From IMG/VR virus record IMGVR_UViG_3300007276_000043, positions 1-64,000 of that record: 64,000 nt of DNA. One strand, written 5' to 3'. Numbering within the stretch: position 1 is the stretch's first letter; each line of letters begins with the position of its first letter. Shown piece after piece: positions 18,661 to 27,507 of this stretch. The DNA comes from a virus. Under the pieces are notes generated by a model that was not told the DNA's origin, made no database searches, and worked only from the letters and a program-made list of their open reading frames with translations. Position numbers and translations under genes: made by a program.

Positions 18661-19152
18661 CTATGATCCAGAGAATACAGCAGTAATGTTGCTTGTGTGG
18701 TTTGTCAAGAAATCATATCTTACATACCAGCCAGTCCCATCACAAACACACTCAATTGAGCTACCAGCCATAAGCAAGTGTGTATCGCCAGCTCCATCAG
18801 CAAAAGTTAATGTGTGGTGATTCTCACCAAGCTTTGCAGCACCAGCGGTTGGGCACGGAACATGACTACTGTAGTTTCCGTTTAGAAGGGTTCTTACACC
18901 ATAGCCAGCCATTTTTTCTGTTGCAGTGGTTCCTGTTTTAATTACAAGATTAGCGGAGTTAAGACCAGCCAAATCATCTTTAATAATAAATTTAAAATAC
19001 GCTCCGTCTTGTACCGCTGGAAGGGTGATGGTGCATAAAGCACTAATCAAATAGGTCTCACCGGTTTCAGCAGTTTCAATTGTTTTGCTCGCAGAAATCG
19101 TTTCCATTCTTTGACGACTTGCGACTCTTGCACTTCTTGCGCTCTTTGACAT
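18661..19152 (-). CDS. Putative capsid decoration protein
   Basis: A 163-residue protein next to the major capsid gene, with its own terminator and candidate promoter. After a basic N-terminus (SARSARVASRQR) it has a strand-rich body with CTITLPAVQDGAYFKFIIKD, a looser version of the C-terminal module seen in the proteins at 24-31 kb. A head-surface or fibre role is inferred from this relation and from its position. Its own transcription unit would suit a protein made in large amounts. Confidence 0.55.
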   Translation of the reverse strand: MSKSARSARVASRQRMETISASKTIETAETGETYLISALCTITLPAVQDGAYFKFIIKDDLAGLNSANLVIKTGTTATEKMAGYGVRTLLNGNYSSHVPCPTAGAAKLGENHHTLTFADGAGDTHLLMAGSSIECVCDGTGWYVRYDFLTNHTSNITAVFSGS

Positions 19153-19198
19153 AGTTAATATCTCCTAAAAATATATATTCGCTCTATGCGATCAATAG

Positions 19199-19206
19199 TA
19201 AATAGT
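19199..19206 (-). promoter_or_regulatory. Candidate late promoter ACTATTTA
   Basis: ACTATTTAC in mRNA sense lies 46 bases before the ATG at 19152 and a few bases after the capsid gene terminator. Confidence 0.6.
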
Positions 19207-19217
19207 ATGTTCAAAAA

Positions 19218-19249
19218 GAAAAACCCCCGATGAAATAAATCATCGAGGG
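19218..19249 (-). terminator. Intrinsic terminator after major capsid gene
   Basis: In mRNA sense CCCTCGATGA pairs with TCATCGGGGG over ten positions (one G-U) around TTTATT, then TTTTTC follows. It is one of the strongest hairpins in the window and closes the scaffold-capsid unit. Confidence 0.9.
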
Positions 19250-19273
19250 CATTTATTTATCCTAAGTTAATTT

Positions 19274-21091
19274 CTAGGAACCAGACTCACCATTCAATCC
19301 ACGAACGATAACAAGACCGTACATGTCAGGACGAACCATCTTCTTGGCATAACGAGTCATTACGCCCTTGCGAGGTACAAAGTCCTCAACACCGAAGATA
19401 GTTGGTGTAACTTGGAGAGGTACATAAGGAGCATATACATAGCCACTTTCAAGGAAAGAGCTACCCTTACGACCAACAAGAACAACATTACGAGGGAAAT
19501 AAGGATCCACGATAACATCAAACTTGCGACTCAAAGAACCAACTTTTTGTGCTCCGATTTCGCCTTTGTCTGCATCAGCAGTAACATTGGCACGGAAACC
19601 AGCGGTGAACTCAAGTACATTAGCAACTTCTGGTGAACAAACAACAAAGTTTGCGCCGCCACGAAGTGTCTTACGGTGAATTTGAGCAGAAACATCATTG
19701 ATAGTTTCAATCAAAGTCTCGTACCATTCGCTAACAGTACCTGTGAAGTCAGGAGCAGCAGAAGTTGCACCCAATTCAAGACCAGTAGTACGGTCAACAA
19801 AAAGACCAGGAGAACGTGACCAGTAATAAGTACCAGCAGTTGCACCGTTAACGAGGTCAGCAAGGATCTCGCGGTCAATTTCCAAAGCAATTTGCTCTGA
19901 AAGGATAGAAGTCAATTCAACTTCAGCATCCAAGTTGTGATAAGCATTCAAGTCTTGACCCAATTCTGGAGTCCACTTGGCTTTCAATTTCTTGGTTTGC
20001 GCTGTAATAGCTGTACTGTCAACTTTGATGTCAATCTCAGGAATTCGGGCTTCGCCTTCCAATCCATAAGCATTAGCATCTGTGTTAACTGAACCTAAAG
20101 CAGCACCAGCATTGAGCAAGTCAATAACTGGGAATTCCAAAGCACCAGCGGCCAAGTCAGCAGAAGCAGCGGCAGCAGCGGTAGCGACAACGGAACTGAC
20201 TCCGAGAGCCTCAACTGCTACATAACGAATTGCAGAAGCTGAAAGGTTAGTATTAGCAGCAGCAACGCGAGAAGTAAGACGTCTTACAACAGTAATATCA
20301 CCATTGGCTTGAGTCTCAACAGCATTACCAAGTGCAGCATCGCCAATTACAAATGCACTCATGTTATCAAAATCAGGTGTCATTGCGCCATTAGATGATG
20401 TGTGTGCGGATTCCAAAATATCAACAATACAAATACCAGTTCCATCTGTCAAAGACAAAAGGTCTGGGTCATACTGGATAAGTTTTTTGTTTGCTTCTGT
20501 GACACTACCATTTAAGTTGAATGCTCGGTGACATTTTATAAATGAAATGTGTGTTGCAGCAGCATTTGATCCAGTTGGTGAGCCATAAGCATAACCAACA
20601 CGACCTTCACGACCAGGGCCGCCAAAATCAGCTTTGTTACCTGGTAAAAGATCAACACCAGAAATGATGTCTTTACCAACTTGATCTGTACCGTAAATTG
20701 ATTTATTTACAGCGTTACCAAGTCTAGCAGTAATAGTATCTGCTCCAAGATTCGGACTAAATGTGAAATCTAGGAAGAAAATAAGACCTGATGGTAAGCT
20801 CATTGGTTGAACTGATACCAAGTCGTTAGCAATCAATCCAGCGAAAACACGACGGACGATTGGGAAAGCGACAGCAGCGAAACCTTCAACGTCGCCAGCA
20901 GCCATAGAAGAACTTTCACGAAGAAGTTCCTTTGCTTGGTTTTCTAAAAGACGAGCCATTCCGTGCTTTTGTCTCTCAGTTTGAAGACCTTCAAGTAAAC
21001 CTGTTTGTGACCATTTGTTGAGAAGAGCTTCGCCTTCTTTGGCCATGTCACGGTTTACTATGCCTTCTGTAAGTGTATTCAAAATAGACAT
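19274..21091 (-). CDS. gp23: Major capsid protein, gp23-like
   Basis: A 605-residue HK97-fold capsid protein of the T4 type. The N-terminal propeptide parallels T4: EALLNKWSQTGLLEG, ARLLENQAKELLRE, then SSSMAAGD. The prohead protease consensus (L/I)xE puts the probable cut after Glu59. The body has AFPIVRRVFAGLIANDLVSV and QPMSLPSGLIFFLDF, matching the T4 region VRRAIPNLIAFDICGVQPM. The C-terminus KMVRPDMYGLVIVRGL is also family-typical. The ribosome site TAAGGAGGT is a nine-base match to the 16S tail, the best seen here, as expected for the most abundant virion protein. Confidence 0.95.
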   Translation of the reverse strand: MSILNTLTEGIVNRDMAKEGEALLNKWSQTGLLEGLQTERQKHGMARLLENQAKELLRESSSMAAGDVEGFAAVAFPIVRRVFAGLIANDLVSVQPMSLPSGLIFFLDFTFSPNLGADTITARLGNAVNKSIYGTDQVGKDIISGVDLLPGNKADFGGPGREGRVGYAYGSPTGSNAAATHISFIKCHRAFNLNGSVTEANKKLIQYDPDLLSLTDGTGICIVDILESAHTSSNGAMTPDFDNMSAFVIGDAALGNAVETQANGDITVVRRLTSRVAAANTNLSASAIRYVAVEALGVSSVVATAAAAASADLAAGALEFPVIDLLNAGAALGSVNTDANAYGLEGEARIPEIDIKVDSTAITAQTKKLKAKWTPELGQDLNAYHNLDAEVELTSILSEQIALEIDREILADLVNGATAGTYYWSRSPGLFVDRTTGLELGATSAAPDFTGTVSEWYETLIETINDVSAQIHRKTLRGGANFVVCSPEVANVLEFTAGFRANVTADADKGEIGAQKVGSLSRKFDVIVDPYFPRNVVLVGRKGSSFLESGYVYAPYVPLQVTPTIFGVEDFVPRKGVMTRYAKKMVRPDMYGLVIVRGLNGESGS

Positions 21092-21114
21092 TAGATAACC
21101 TCCTTAAAATATGT

Positions 21115-22149
21115 CTAAGAAATGCCAGCGAGTGCTTTCATTCTATCAGTGAAAGAATGATCTTTATTCTCGTTAACACTTCTTTTTGTTCTTTGCAAAA
21201 TATTGGACAAATTAGACTTTCTGTTGACTGACTCGCTAAGTGATTTTGGACCATCATTTTTGGTGGTTCCCACTGTAGCTTTAAGAGTCTCACAAAGAGC
21301 CTTTGCTTCATCTTTTGTTTTTGCGTTAGCGATGGCTTCAACAATTTTATCTTTTTGTCGCTCATTCAAGGAGGCATCGCCTAATATTCTGTTAGAATAA
21401 ATCAATTTTGCATTTGATAGCATTGATTCTTCTAACTTGTTATTAATCTGCTTTATTGCAGAATATAATTCTTTATTTTTTGTCTTGTAAGATTCGATGG
21501 ACTCTTTCATGTCTTTCAATTTCTTTTCAAGTACCTCGTTCTCTTCTTTATATTCAGTTGATTCTGTCTTGGCCAATTCCATTTCTTGCTCATAGGCCAA
21601 TTGGCCAGCATTTGTTTGAAAGGTTCCATCTTTTACTTGGCCCATATCAACAACCAACTCTTCTTCTAAAACTTCTTCTTCTGTATCTTTAGAAAGCATA
21701 TCAAGAATTTCTTGAAGTGCTAATTCTTCTTCGTCAGCAGCAGGTTGTTCTTCGCCTTCTTCTGCGTCCAATCCTAAGTCGGTCATTAATTCTTCTGTAC
21801 TTTCTTGTTCTGCTTCAACTGCCTGCGGCTCTTCTTCTGTCGCTGCTGCTTGCTTGAGATCGCCTAAGTCAAGAAACATGTCTGCGTCGAAAGTGAACTC
21901 AACACCCAAGTCAACTTCTTGATTTGGACTTTGATCTGCAACGGCGAAAGGTGCTTCAATAGCAGCAGCGGGTGCTGCTTCCATTCCCATTTCTTGTTCC
22001 GTTATCACATTATCACTTTCCAGCAGGGAATCAACCGCTGCTTTGATTTCTGGTGCATACTTCTCAATAACTGATTGTTCTGCGTTTTTGAGGGCTGCTT
22101 CGCGAAGGGCGGCGGCATCCACAATTGCTTGTTCTAACATTGAAGACAT
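21115..22149 (-). CDS. gp22: Prohead scaffold protein, gp22-like
   Basis: A 344-residue, strongly acidic, helical protein directly before the capsid gene. Residues 45-170 are Glu/Asp/Ala-rich (EEPQAVEAEQESTEELMTDL), and 190-260 form a coiled coil with many Lys and Glu. A basic C-terminus (LQRTKRSVNENKDHSFTDRM) would suit contact with the capsid shell. Scaffold proteins fill the prohead and are then degraded by the gp21-type protease; several (L/I)xE sites are present. Gene order and composition support the call; there is little sequence signature in this family. Confidence 0.75.
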   Translation of the reverse strand: MSSMLEQAIVDAAALREAALKNAEQSVIEKYAPEIKAAVDSLLESDNVITEQEMGMEAAPAAAIEAPFAVADQSPNQEVDLGVEFTFDADMFLDLGDLKQAAATEEEPQAVEAEQESTEELMTDLGLDAEEGEEQPAADEEELALQEILDMLSKDTEEEVLEEELVVDMGQVKDGTFQTNAGQLAYEQEMELAKTESTEYKEENEVLEKKLKDMKESIESYKTKNKELYSAIKQINNKLEESMLSNAKLIYSNRILGDASLNERQKDKIVEAIANAKTKDEAKALCETLKATVGTTKNDGPKSLSESVNRKSNLSNILQRTKRSVNENKDHSFTDRMKALAGIS

Positions 22150-22182
22150 TAAATTTAACTCCTAAGATACTATTAACAAGAG

Positions 22183-22190
22183 TAAATAGT
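22183..22190 (-). promoter_or_regulatory. Candidate late promoter ACTATTTA
   Basis: ACTATTTAC in mRNA sense lies 33 bases before the scaffold ATG at 22149, with AGGAG nine bases before the start. It would drive scaffold and capsid, the classic late genes. Confidence 0.6.
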
Positions 22191-22218
22191 GTTTTAAACG
22201 AGAAAAGTCCGATATAGA

Positions 22219-24051
22219 TTAAGTAAGACCAACTGAGCCTGATTTGACTTGTCCGATAGAATCTTTTATTCTAAAGAAAAGTTTATTGTTACCCTCATCA
22301 AGGTAAAAAGTAACAGATCCGCTATGAAGGTTATCGTTGTGAATTGGCGTTGCTGGTGCGCCGAGAACGGCGGCACCGCTTATATAAAGATTTGCATTAA
22401 AAGCAGCAGGGACAATATTAGAAGATATCATACCACCCTCCACTACAGCAAACAGATTTGCATGCGTTGGAGATCTAATTTCTAAAAGAGACTTCCCGCC
22501 ACCGGCAAATGTTGAAGATGCAGATATTTGAAATTGAGACCCACTCATAAAAGCATACATACCATCTTGTTCAGCCTTAAAAGCACCACTTACATGGAGA
22601 GCATCCACTGGGGTGGCTTTATTGATACCTATTCTTTTATTAGTCTGATCTAAAACCAAAGTGTTTGAATTAAAATTCAAGCCATTTGGAATTGTAACAG
22701 CGGTTCCATTAATTGTTGTAACATCACCCGATGCATTACCAAGTGTGCTATTTCCATTAATGGTTAAATTTGAATCAAAAATAGCACTACCAGTTGGACT
22801 TATTGTGAGATCGCCATTAGCAGCAACAGTAAATTCAGCGGCTGATCCGGTATGGTTTGATAACTTGAGTTGAGTTGCTGAGGAAGAAGAAATCTCAAGC
22901 AACGTATTTGGAGTATTCGTGCCTATACCAACATTTCCTCCATTGAAAAATGTTGAACCATTTGCATGAATTGTTGTGGTTATACTGTTGTTGGCATATC
23001 CAGCAATAACACCATCATCGGACGAATCATAAATTTGAACAACCGTGTCCGAGGATACGTCGTCTTGAATGATTAAATCGTTTTTAACAATTGTTTTTCC
23101 GCCAGAAGGCGCAAAGGTTAAGTGTCCAAAATCATCAACACTTATTGTTGCATAATCTCCAGAATTATAAGACAATTGCAACTGTGCATTAGTACTGAGA
23201 ATCTCCAAAGGAGCGGCAGGAGTAACGGTCCCAATACCAACTCTATTGTTGGAGGCACTAACAAACAAGGTGTTAGAATCAACATTCAAACTACTATTAA
23301 CAGTTAATGTAGAGGCAGCAAATGATAAATTAGCATCTGATGTGATCGTTCCTATTCCGCCGTCAAGCAAAACTCTTCCAGCGTTTCCAAGAGCACTAGC
23401 ATCTGATATTGGTGCGTTTGCCATTAAATTCGTTACAGTGCATTTTTTTGCACCAGAACCCTGATCTATTATAACTGTGTTACCACCGGCAGGGGTGACC
23501 ACGGCAAGACCAGCGACATCCAGAGCGAGACCAGAATCATCTTGTATTCCCTTGGAACTGGCTAATTGAACTTGAGATCCAAGAATAGTCGCACCGGCCC
23601 AGTTGCCATAAAAAGCAGAACCAGAAATGTTACCAGAGCCAGAGATTGAAGTTGCCTTAAAGTCTAAAACAGTTCCATTAAAAGTTAAATTTGCTTCTCC
23701 GTCAAGTTCTGTTGTTGTTGATCCAATGGTCACAAGACGGCTTTCTACTCTGTTGTTAAGTGCAGTAACAACACCTCCTCCTCCAGTCAATAATACTCCA
23801 TTCGCATAAAATGCAGAACCAGAAATATTACCTGATGCACTTACAGGACCGGCAACATTTACAATATGATCATTAGCATTTGTACCGCCAACCTGTAACA
23901 TATTTGTGAAATGCGCCCTTGACCCAGATAAGTCATTAATTGTTTTCTGACCTGATACGGTTTGATCAGAGTGAGTGTCAACAATATTTTCAATTGTGCC
24001 TTGAGTTGCACCTTCAAAATTAACACTTCCGCTTAGAAGATTATACGACAT
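22219..24051 (-). CDS. Fibre-like virion protein with VGIGT repeats
   Basis: A 610-residue beta-rich protein. Three copies of a NNRVGIGTVTPAAPLEILS-type repeat occur at about residues 268, 373 and 488, the pattern common in phage tail and head fibres. A module containing LVTIGSTTTELDGEANLTF is shared with the 257-residue protein at 29852-30625. The N-terminus MSYNLLSGSVNF resembles other array members. The gene begins the stretch between scaffold and protease and has its own candidate promoter. A receptor-binding or surface-decoration role is inferred. Confidence 0.65.
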   Translation of the reverse strand: MSYNLLSGSVNFEGATQGTIENIVDTHSDQTVSGQKTINDLSGSRAHFTNMLQVGGTNANDHIVNVAGPVSASGNISGSAFYANGVLLTGGGGVVTALNNRVESRLVTIGSTTTELDGEANLTFNGTVLDFKATSISGSGNISGSAFYGNWAGATILGSQVQLASSKGIQDDSGLALDVAGLAVVTPAGGNTVIIDQGSGAKKCTVTNLMANAPISDASALGNAGRVLLDGGIGTITSDANLSFAASTLTVNSSLNVDSNTLFVSASNNRVGIGTVTPAAPLEILSTNAQLQLSYNSGDYATISVDDFGHLTFAPSGGKTIVKNDLIIQDDVSSDTVVQIYDSSDDGVIAGYANNSITTTIHANGSTFFNGGNVGIGTNTPNTLLEISSSSATQLKLSNHTGSAAEFTVAANGDLTISPTGSAIFDSNLTINGNSTLGNASGDVTTINGTAVTIPNGLNFNSNTLVLDQTNKRIGINKATPVDALHVSGAFKAEQDGMYAFMSGSQFQISASSTFAGGGKSLLEIRSPTHANLFAVVEGGMISSNIVPAAFNANLYISGAAVLGAPATPIHNDNLHSGSVTFYLDEGNNKLFFRIKDSIGQVKSGSVGLT

Positions 24052-24073
24052 AAAAGTTCTCCAAATTTTATTA

Positions 24074-24081
24074 TAAATAGT
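24074..24081 (-). promoter_or_regulatory. Candidate late promoter ACTATTTA
   Basis: ACTATTTAT in mRNA sense lies 22 bases before the ATG at 24051, followed by TTGGAG as ribosome site. Confidence 0.55.
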
Positions 24082-24106
24082 TTATTTTTTTATAGTTCTC
24101 GGATAC

Positions 24107-24676
24107 TTATGATATTCTCAACCAATTGGACCCATCGGAGATCAAGAACATGCTTTCATTGTCCGAATCCATTGTCCTTGTTGTAGAACCGTCAATTGTT
24201 TGAGAACTATTTCCATCGACTGTGACTGTCTTGCCTTCGGCATTTCCTGATATCTTTACAACCACTTGGGCATTTGAAGAAGCAGCGGGCAAAGTAATTG
24301 TAACATCGCCTGATGCTCCAATAAGATTAACAGGAACAACTTCGTTATTAGAAGCAGTATAATTTGCTGTCTTTGGTGAAACGACGGTTAAGCTGCTTCC
24401 TCCACCACCTCCACCGCCGGAAGCATTAGCAAAAGATAGCTGCCCACTTCCGTTTGTTTGAAGAACTTGGTTGTTCTGTCCGTCTGTAACTGGAAATGTG
24501 TAAGCACCATTAAAGGTTATGGCTCCACTTGATCCAGAAATTTTAAATCTATCAGTACCATTGGTTACTAAATGTATTGCATCTTCTTCAAAATCAATAC
24601 CGGTATTCCTATTGGCATCATCAGAGCCAGAAATATCGCCCATTATCTGATAGCCGCTTGAATATTTATATGACAT
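24107..24676 (-). CDS. Array virion protein with shared C-terminal module
   Basis: A 189-residue protein. The N-terminus MSYKYSSGYQIMGDISGS is variable; a poly-Gly hinge (SGGGGGGGSS) near residue 90 leads to the C-terminal module VTITLPAASSNAQVVVKISG, then QTIDGSTTRTMDSDNESM and SDGSNWLRIS. The same ending occurs almost unchanged in the gene at 26147-26755. It is coupled to the LamG gene upstream by TAATG. The module probably serves as a common head-binding or trimer-forming unit; this is inference. Confidence 0.65.
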   Translation of the reverse strand: MSYKYSSGYQIMGDISGSDDANRNTGIDFEEDAIHLVTNGTDRFKISGSSGAITFNGAYTFPVTDGQNNQVLQTNGSGQLSFANASGGGGGGGSSLTVVSPKTANYTASNNEVVPVNLIGASGDVTITLPAASSNAQVVVKISGNAEGKTVTVDGNSSQTIDGSTTRTMDSDNESMFLISDGSNWLRIS

Positions 24677-25419
24677 TAATCTACTCTTTTATAGCCTAGT
24701 GTTTTTCTCGCAAGATACTTGATTTGATTTGCTGTAAGTTCTTGGTCGTAGATCGCACAAGATGTTTGAACATAAGTTGGATTCAAAGTGTTGGGAAAAT
24801 TATATAAATTACCTACTGAAAAGTATCCCGAATTTTGTGCCACATCTTCTCCCGGTGCTTTTGTGGTTGTCCCAGAGGCAACTTCGTTCCCATTTAAATA
24901 CACTTTTACACCGGTGCCGTTTGAATCTCTAGTAAAAGCAACATGGTGCCAATCATGAGCCGTTGGTATGTTTGCATGTGTATCCACTCTGTGGTATGTC
25001 CCTTGTTGACTTTCGTGCACGTAGCCAATTTGATATGGCAAGACACCACCAATTCTTGTAATTTGAAGAGCATACATCGAAGCTCCTACTGCACCAGATC
25101 CATCAAAAGATACAAAATAATGTGCTTTAGATGTTGAATCTGGTTCGTCATCTGTTGTATAAAATAGACAACAAAAAGACATTGCACCGGTATACTTAAA
25201 ATCAGTATTACTATTGCGATAATAACTAAAATGAGATAAACCCTCTGCCTCACCGGGAACAAAATCCACCTCATCGATCGGCGCATCTTGTTCTGTTAGA
25301 GTTTTACTATTACCAGAAGAATCAACAAGTTCGCTTCCTTTTACAAAGTTCCAAAGCCCAGTTGGACTAAAAGTTGTATCGTGTGCGCTTATTAAAAAGT
25401 TTTCTTTCATTACTGACAT
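24676..25419 (-). CDS. LamG-type lectin-like protein, copy B
   Basis: A 247-residue protein with a concanavalin/LamG-like jelly-roll over most of its length. The diagnostic stretch is HDWHHVAFTRDSNGTGVKVY, then LNGNEVASG and the closing CAIYDQELTANQIKYLARKT. Such domains in phages usually bind sugars on the host surface or decorate the head. It is a tandem paralogue of the gene at 25431-26147, with closely matching DNA at both ends. AAGGAG precedes the ATG, and its stop is coupled to the array gene at 24676 by TAATG. Confidence 0.75.
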   Translation of the reverse strand: MSVMKENFLISAHDTTFSPTGLWNFVKGSELVDSSGNSKTLTEQDAPIDEVDFVPGEAEGLSHFSYYRNSNTDFKYTGAMSFCCLFYTTDDEPDSTSKAHYFVSFDGSGAVGASMYALQITRIGGVLPYQIGYVHESQQGTYHRVDTHANIPTAHDWHHVAFTRDSNGTGVKVYLNGNEVASGTTTKAPGEDVAQNSGYFSVGNLYNFPNTLNPTYVQTSCAIYDQELTANQIKYLARKTLGYKRVD

Positions 25420-25430
25420 TATAAATCTCC

Positions 25431-26147
25431 TTATTTAATCCTATCATATCCGAGTGTCTTTCTCGCAAGATATTTAATTTGATTCGCTGAAAGCTCTTGT
25501 TCGTAAATCGCACAAGAGGTAACAACAACTGTATTTGTTCTAGTGGTTTCGTTGCTTTCAATATCGCCAACACAATAATATGCAGTCCCTTGTGTACCGG
25601 GTCCTTGACCTAAAGTTTCGCTATGAACTTGCTGGCCATTAAAATAAATTTTAATACCAGTTCCATTTGAATCTCTAGTAAAAGCAACATGATTCCATTT
25701 ATAATGTTCTCTAACTTTTCTATCAACAACTGCTGTACTTAATGAACCGTTGTTTTGATGAGCATAGCGAAGATATCCTGTGTTGTTAATTTGCAAACTC
25801 CACCTTGCATCATTTCCCCCACCATTGCTATCACACAAGCCCAATTGAGCATGCTTGTTAGAACTATCGGGTACTGAGCCAGTTGTGAAAATCAAACAAG
25901 CATAAGACATAGCCCCCGTGTAGTTGAAATCGCCAGAATTATTACGATAATAACTAAAGTGTGAAAGACCTTCGGCTGCTCCAAATGAAAAATCAACATC
26001 GTCAACCGCCTCATCGCTTTCGGTTAGTGTTTTACTATTACCTGATGAATCAGTCAATAAGCTTCCGCTAACAAAGTTATAAAGACCAGTTGGGCTAAAA
26101 GTTGTATCGTGTGCATTTCTTAAAAAGTTTTCTTTCATTATACCCAT
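25431..26147 (-). CDS. LamG-type lectin-like protein, copy A
   Basis: A 238-residue LamG-like jelly-roll protein, paralogous to 24676-25419: KWNHVAFTRDSNGTGIKIYF, NGQQVHSE and CAIYEQELSANQIKYLARKT. I start it at ATG 26147, which overlaps the preceding stop (TAATG), has GGAGG eight bases upstream, and gives MGIMKENF, matching MSVMKENF in the other copy. A start 18 bases further upstream would lie inside the ribosome site. A glycan-binding surface role is inferred from the fold. Confidence 0.75.
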   Translation of the reverse strand: MGIMKENFLRNAHDTTFSPTGLYNFVSGSLLTDSSGNSKTLTESDEAVDDVDFSFGAAEGLSHFSYYRNNSGDFNYTGAMSYACLIFTTGSVPDSSNKHAQLGLCDSNGGGNDARWSLQINNTGYLRYAHQNNGSLSTAVVDRKVREHYKWNHVAFTRDSNGTGIKIYFNGQQVHSETLGQGPGTQGTAYYCVGDIESNETTRTNTVVVTSCAIYEQELSANQIKYLARKTLGYDRIK

Positions 26148-26755
26148 TATGCTATCCTCCACCAATTAGAGCCGTCAGAGACGACATGCATTATTTCGTT
26201 ATCCGAATCCATTGTTCTTGTTGTCGAGCCGTCAATTGTTTCTGAACCGTTACCGTCAACTGTGACGACATAACCATTTGCTGCTCCAGCGATTTTTACT
26301 ATCACTTCTGCATCTGCCGAAGCCGCTGGGAGCGTAACTGTAATATCGGCACCTGCTGATACTAAATTTACCAAAACAAGATCTGAGGCAGAAGCCGTAT
26401 ATGCACTTGTCTTTTGAGCCTGCACGTTAAAGCCACTTGGGGTTCCACCGCCGCCTGTGTTAGCATCAACTGAATTTGATAGAACAGTCCAGCCGCTTCC
26501 ATTTGATTTCAAAGAAACACGACCGTTGTTCGTGCTAATAGTTAAACTTGCACTTCCACCGATGGTCTGACCACCAGTAGCATTAATTGTAATATTATTA
26601 GAACCAGCATCTCCAACTGTATCGGTGATTGTCCAAACAACACCAGAATCAGGTGCGGTTCCTAAATTGATTGTTTTTGTTGCAGTTGAGTTAGATAAAA
26701 TTCTCCAACCGCCAGTGGGGCTTATAGCATCCCCATTTGCATCTGTAATAGCCAT
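26147..26755 (-). CDS. Array virion protein with shared C-terminal module
   Basis: A 202-residue protein. It has two similar halves: TWTITDTVGDAGSNNITINA followed by QTIGGSASLTI, and then the shared C-terminal module ITVTLPAASADAEVIVKIAG with ETIDGSTTRTMDSDNEIM and SDGSNWWRIA. It closely matches the last 75 residues of the gene at 24107. It is coupled to LamG copy A by TAATG, mirroring the arrangement on the other side of the LamG pair. Confidence 0.65.
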   Translation of the reverse strand: MAITDANGDAISPTGGWRILSNSTATKTINLGTAPDSGVVWTITDTVGDAGSNNITINATGGQTIGGSASLTISTNNGRVSLKSNGSGWTVLSNSVDANTGGGGTPSGFNVQAQKTSAYTASASDLVLVNLVSAGADITVTLPAASADAEVIVKIAGAANGYVVTVDGNGSETIDGSTTRTMDSDNEIMHVVSDGSNWWRIA

Positions 26756-26791
26756 ATGATTTCTCCTATGAATAATAGCTTTGATTATTTG

Positions 26792-26799
26792 TAAATAGT
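26792..26799 (-). promoter_or_regulatory. Candidate late promoter ACTATTTA
   Basis: ACTATTTAC in mRNA sense lies 36 bases before the ATG at 26755 and about 35 bases after the terminator at 26834-26858. Confidence 0.6.
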
Positions 26800-26833
26800 T
26801 TTATTTTTGTTCTTTTCCTTATTCTCGGAAGAT

Positions 26834-26858
26834 AAAAAAAGGGGGGCCTAAACCCCCC
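26834..26858 (-). terminator. Intrinsic terminator
   Basis: In mRNA sense GGGGGG, TTTAGG and CCCCCC form a six-base GC stem followed by seven T. The other strand also carries T-rich flanks, so it could act in both directions. It follows the 181-residue array gene. Confidence 0.85.
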
Positions 26859-26876
26859 AAAAACAAATAAGTTTTT

Positions 26877-27422
26877 TTATAGGACAAACCATGCTGTGCC
26901 GTTACAAACTAATGTAACACCGGCATGAGGCGATTCAAGAATAATAGAAGCAACACCGTCAATAGTTTCAGAACTATTTCCGTCAATTGTGATATTATTA
27001 TTGTGGGCATTTCCACCAACATCTTTAATCTTTAAAACTCTTCCGCTGTGGCTGGCCGCAGCAGGTAAAGTAATAGTGATTGTATTACTAGCAGAACTAG
27101 CAGCGACAAAGTAATCTGTAGCTGCAATGGTGTAAGTTGAAGAAGTAACAGAAGTTACTTTTCCAGCTTGCGCTCCATTGAAAGTTACCTTGGCATCAAA
27201 GCTAGCATTGCCTTGAAAAGCAGATGTGCTATTGCAATCTAAAGTTCCATCAATCTGTAGCATAGAGCTAAACAAAGCATCTTCTACCACAGTCAATCCA
27301 CCGCGAACGGCAGCAGTTTGACCAGGAAGTGCGAGATTAACAGAACCAGAAAGATCGACATCACCCTCTTGTGTGAGGGAGCCGCTCATTATGGATTCTC
27401 CTACTTGGTATTTATAAGCCAT
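26877..27422 (-). CDS. Array virion protein with shared C-terminal module
   Basis: A 181-residue protein with the array-type start MAYKYQVGESIMSGSLTQEG and the C-terminal module ITITLPAAASHSGRVLKIKD, then NNITIDGNSSETIDGVASI and a final aromatic strand (NGTAWFVL). The middle is Ser/Gly-rich and probably strand-forming. GGAGG precedes the ATG. It lies between two terminators without an ACTATTTA copy, so it may depend on readthrough of the upstream hairpin. Confidence 0.65.
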   Translation of the reverse strand: MAYKYQVGESIMSGSLTQEGDVDLSGSVNLALPGQTAAVRGGLTVVEDALFSSMLQIDGTLDCNSTSAFQGNASFDAKVTFNGAQAGKVTSVTSSTYTIAATDYFVAASSASNTITITLPAAASHSGRVLKIKDVGGNAHNNNITIDGNSSETIDGVASIILESPHAGVTLVCNGTAWFVL

Positions 27423-27443
27423 TTTTTATCTTTCCTCCGAATA

Positions 27444-27471
27444 AAAAAGGGGGAGAGGAGACCCCTCCCCC
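27444..27471 (-). terminator. Intrinsic terminator
   Basis: In mRNA sense GGGGGAG pairs with CTCCCCC around a nine-base loop, followed by TTTTTT. It lies 36 bases after the stop of the 737-residue gene. A second small hairpin (CGAAC, TTCTT, GTTCG) lies just upstream of it. Confidence 0.8.
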
Positions 27472-27507
27472 AGCAAATAAGCCAATAAGGCGAACAAGAA
27501 GTTCGTC

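Noticed and set aside
24070-24081. TATAAATAG on the plus strand as a T4-type late promoter
   Set aside because: It points away from all genes; the reverse orientation is one of the ACTATTTA copies.
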